Of a DNA stretch of 64,000 nucleotides, positions 62,158 to 64,000 are shown one piece after another. The stretch is taken from positions 496,001 through 560,000 of the forward strand of contig CAVSSP010000001.1 of the NCBI GenBank assembly GCA_963730685.1, written 5' to 3'. Position 1 is the first letter of the stretch; the number at the start of each line of letters is the position of its first letter. A model generated the notes under the pieces. That model had not been told where the DNA came from. It did not search any database and was given only the letters and a program-made list of their open reading frames with translations. Source of the stretch: Bog-756 sp963730685. GTDB taxonomy: Bacteria > Actinomycetota > Acidimicrobiia > Acidimicrobiales > RAAP-2. A program made the translations under genes and the position numbers.

Positions 62158-63026
62158 GCAGCCACCCGCCCGTCACCACCCTCGAGCACATGATGGCGGT
62201 GTTCGATGTCGGGGCCGCGGGGGAGCACCGGTACCGGGGCACCAGTGACGGTGGTGCGCGACGGGTCGTGGACGGGAGTCAGCTGCTGGCCCAGGCCATC
62301 GTGGCCGCCGCCAGATCCCTCCCGTCCCACTCGGTGCGCACGGCCCACGTCGTCTTCGTCAGGGCCGTGGACGCAGACCAGGAGCTCGAGTTCGCTGTCG
62401 ATGTGCTGCACGAGGGACGCACGTTTGCCGGTGCCGTGGTCACGGTGAGCCAGGGCGGACGTCGGTGTGCCTCGGTCACCGTGCTGTCCGATGTCATCCA
62501 GGACGATCTCATCACGCACCACGCGACGATGCCCGACGTCGGGGCGCCGGCGGACGCCATCCCGTGTGCCATGCCGATGGCCGGGCGCGAGCTGCGACTG
62601 GTCGGGATCGCCGACCCCAACGATCCCGACGAGACCGGGCCGCCGGTCATCGACGCCTGGCTGCGCTATCGCCCCGTCCCCCGCCGCCCCGACCTGGCCA
62701 AGGCGCTCGTGGCCCACTTCACCGGTCACCTGTCCATCTCGACCACCATGCGGGGCCATGCCGGGATCGGTACGGCCATGGCGCACGACACCGTGTCCAC
62801 CGGCGTGATGGGCATCTCGGTCACCTTCCACGAGCCGGTGGTGTGGGAGGACTGGCTGCTCTACCACCACGAGAGCACCCACGTGGGTGGGGGCATGACC
62901 CACGTGCGGGGTCAGGTCTTCACCGAGGACGGTGCGCTGATCGCCTCCTTCACCCAGGACGGCATGATCCGGGCCTTTCTCGCCGACCGCGTCGATGCCG
63001 CCCGCCCCGTGTCGGAGCGGCTCTGA
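62154..63026 (+). CDS. Acyl-CoA thioesterase II (TesB-like)
   Basis: A 290-residue double hot-dog thioesterase that releases free acids from acyl-CoA. The first half contains VVDGSQLLAQAIVAAARSL with the conserved Gly-Gln region, and the second contains GTAMAHDTVSTGVMGISVTFHEPV and then EDWLLYHHESTHVGGGMTHVRG with the typical Asp, Thr and Gln region. GTG 62154 overlaps the DUF427 stop. It may relieve CoA shortage when an intermediate builds up. Confidence 0.9.
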   Translation: MSSHPPVTTLEHMMAVFDVGAAGEHRYRGTSDGGARRVVDGSQLLAQAIVAAARSLPSHSVRTAHVVFVRAVDADQELEFAVDVLHEGRTFAGAVVTVSQGGRRCASVTVLSDVIQDDLITHHATMPDVGAPADAIPCAMPMAGRELRLVGIADPNDPDETGPPVIDAWLRYRPVPRRPDLAKALVAHFTGHLSISTTMRGHAGIGTAMAHDTVSTGVMGISVTFHEPVVWEDWLLYHHESTHVGGGMTHVRGQVFTEDGALIASFTQDGMIRAFLADRVDAARPVSERL

Positions 63027-63075
63027 GCGGCGGCCGGTCGACGGGCAGCGGCTCCGGGCAGGTGCTGCCCGGGCG

Positions 63076-64000
63076 TTAGACGCGGGCCCGGGCCAACAGG
63101 CCCCGGGCGATCACCAGCCGCTGGATCTCGTTGGTGCCTTCACCGATGACCATCAGTGGGGCGTCGCGGTAGAAGCGCTCGACGGGGAGGTCGGTGGTGT
63201 AGCCGACCCCGCCATGGATGCGCATGGCCTCGGTGGCCAGCTCGAGGGCCGTCTCGCTGGCGAACAGTTTGGCCATACCGGCCTCCACGTCACAGCGCAG
63301 CCCGGCCATCTTCCGCTCGGCTGCGCTCCGGGTGAGGAGGCGGGCCGCCTCCAGCCGGGTGGCCATGTCGGCCAGCTTCAGCTGGATGGCCTGGTGCTCG
63401 GCGATGGGCTTGCCGAACGTGGTCCGCTGCTGGGCATAGGTGAGTGCGGCGTCGAATGCGGCACGGGCCACGCCCACCGCCCGCGAGGCGATGTTGATCC
63501 GTCCGACCTCGAGGACGCCGAGGATCTGGGGCAGGCCCCGGCCCGGTTCGCCGATGAGGTTGGCCGCCGGGATGCGGTGGTCGGCGTAGGACATCTCGAC
63601 GGTCTCGACGCCTTTGTAGCCGAGCTTGCCCACGTGCCTGCTGACGGAGATCCCCTCGAACCGGGCCCCGGGCTCCTTGTCGACGATGAAGGCGGAGATG
63701 CCCTCTTCGGTCCGGGCGGCCAAGGCCACTACGCCGGCCCGTTCGCCGTTGGTGACCCACGCCTTGGTGCCGTTGAGCACGTACTCGTCACCGTCGCGCC
63801 GGGCCTTGCAGGCGATGTTTCGGGTATCACTGCCGGCGTCCGGCTCGGACAGCGACAGGGCCCCGCGCCGCTCGCCGGTGGCCATCACCGGCAGCCACCG
63901 ACGCTTCTGCTCCTCGCTGCCGTGCGAGAGGAGCAGGGTGGCCGCCATGGTGTGGGTGTTGATCACGCCGGTCAGGCTCATCCACCCGTAGGCCAGCTCT
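63076..64000 (-). CDS. Acyl-CoA dehydrogenase (partial, N-terminus beyond window)
   Basis: The C-terminal about 308 residues of a classical single-chain acyl-CoA dehydrogenase, open to the right edge. ALSLSEPDAGSDTRNIACKA, VLNGTKAWVTNGERAGV, VGVARAAFDAALTYAQQRTTFGKPI, and RIHGGVGYTTDLPVERFYRDAPLMVIGEGTNEIQR with an EGTNEIQR end are textbook for the short-chain family. The complete family signature sits in one chain, unlike the paired subunits elsewhere in this window. Confidence 0.93.
   Translation of the reverse strand, partial: ELAYGWMSLTGVINTHTMAATLLLSHGSEEQKRRWLPVMATGERRGALSLSEPDAGSDTRNIACKARRDGDEYVLNGTKAWVTNGERAGVVALAARTEEGISAFIVDKEPGARFEGISVSRHVGKLGYKGVETVEMSYADHRIPAANLIGEPGRGLPQILGVLEVGRINIASRAVGVARAAFDAALTYAQQRTTFGKPIAEHQAIQLKLADMATRLEAARLLTRSAAERKMAGLRCDVEAGMAKLFASETALELATEAMRIHGGVGYTTDLPVERFYRDAPLMVIGEGTNEIQRLVIARGLLARARV

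Overview
This 64 kb window comes from a high-G+C bacterium, almost certainly an actinobacterium. The evidence is the frequent GTG/TTG starts, probable F420-type luciferase-like oxidoreductases, several soluble P450s with a small 3Fe-4S ferredoxin, an NDMA-type zinc alcohol dehydrogenase, -10 boxes of the form TAnnnT and at least one probable leaderless promoter. The class cannot be fixed from this sequence; gene content fits Acidimicrobiia or Mycobacteriales-like lipid degraders. No rRNA, tRNA, phage, insertion sequence, CRISPR or replication origin was seen.

Nearly every gene belongs to a catabolic family for hydrophobic acids and ring compounds. There are seven acyl-CoA dehydrogenases (one cut by the window edge), four P450s (one frameshifted), five SDRs, three crotonases, three CaiB/BaiF CoA-transferases, two AMP-forming ligases, three luciferase-like monooxygenases, two aldehyde dehydrogenases, six metal-dependent hydrolases of the amidohydrolase superfamily, a Rieske oxygenase, a 2Fe-2S flavoreductase, one thiolase, one DUF35-thiolase fusion, a thioesterase, an epoxide hydrolase and a branched-chain-type ABC importer. 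This resembles actinobacterial steroid or terpenoid catabolic islands, but no gene here fixes the substrate.

Layout. 1-7.5 kb (+): ligase fragment, CMD protein, Rieske oxygenase, small protein, crotonase, amidohydrolase, acyl-CoA dehydrogenase pair. 7.5-15 kb: P450s, SDRs, TetR regulator, alcohol dehydrogenase. 15-23.6 kb: two hydrolases, epoxide hydrolase, LLM oxidoreductase, ferredoxin, VOC protein, aldehyde dehydrogenase, crotonase. 23.6-29.1 kb: importer made of a lipoprotein, a LivG-like ATPase and one 989-residue protein that fuses both permeases and the second ATPase. 29.2-37.5 kb: amidohydrolase, then a GntR gene divergent from a compact operon (LLM monooxygenase, CoA-transferase, CoA lyase, DapB-like reductase, DUF35-thiolase). 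37.7-45.3 kb: second dehydrogenase pair, aldehyde dehydrogenase, SDR, thiolase, LLM protein. 45.3-50 kb: minus-strand operon of flavoreductase, NTF2-like protein and third dehydrogenase pair, divergent from a TetR gene. 50-64 kb: a variant amidohydrolase, crotonase behind a four-unit hairpin repeat, CoA-transferase, SDRs, broken P450, a ligase/CoA-transferase operon, small proteins, thioesterase and a truncated acyl-CoA dehydrogenase.

A plausible joint logic, inferred from families: import by the ABC system; oxygenation by P450, Rieske and LLM enzymes; oxidation of alcohols and aldehydes to acids; CoA loading by ligases and CoA-transferases; dehydrogenation by two-subunit acyl-CoA dehydrogenases; and cleavage by thiolase, CitE-like lyase and DUF35-thiolase. 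Short AT-rich islands before many operons carry promoter-like hexamers and a recurring TTCTCA/TCTCAAA element that may be a shared control site.
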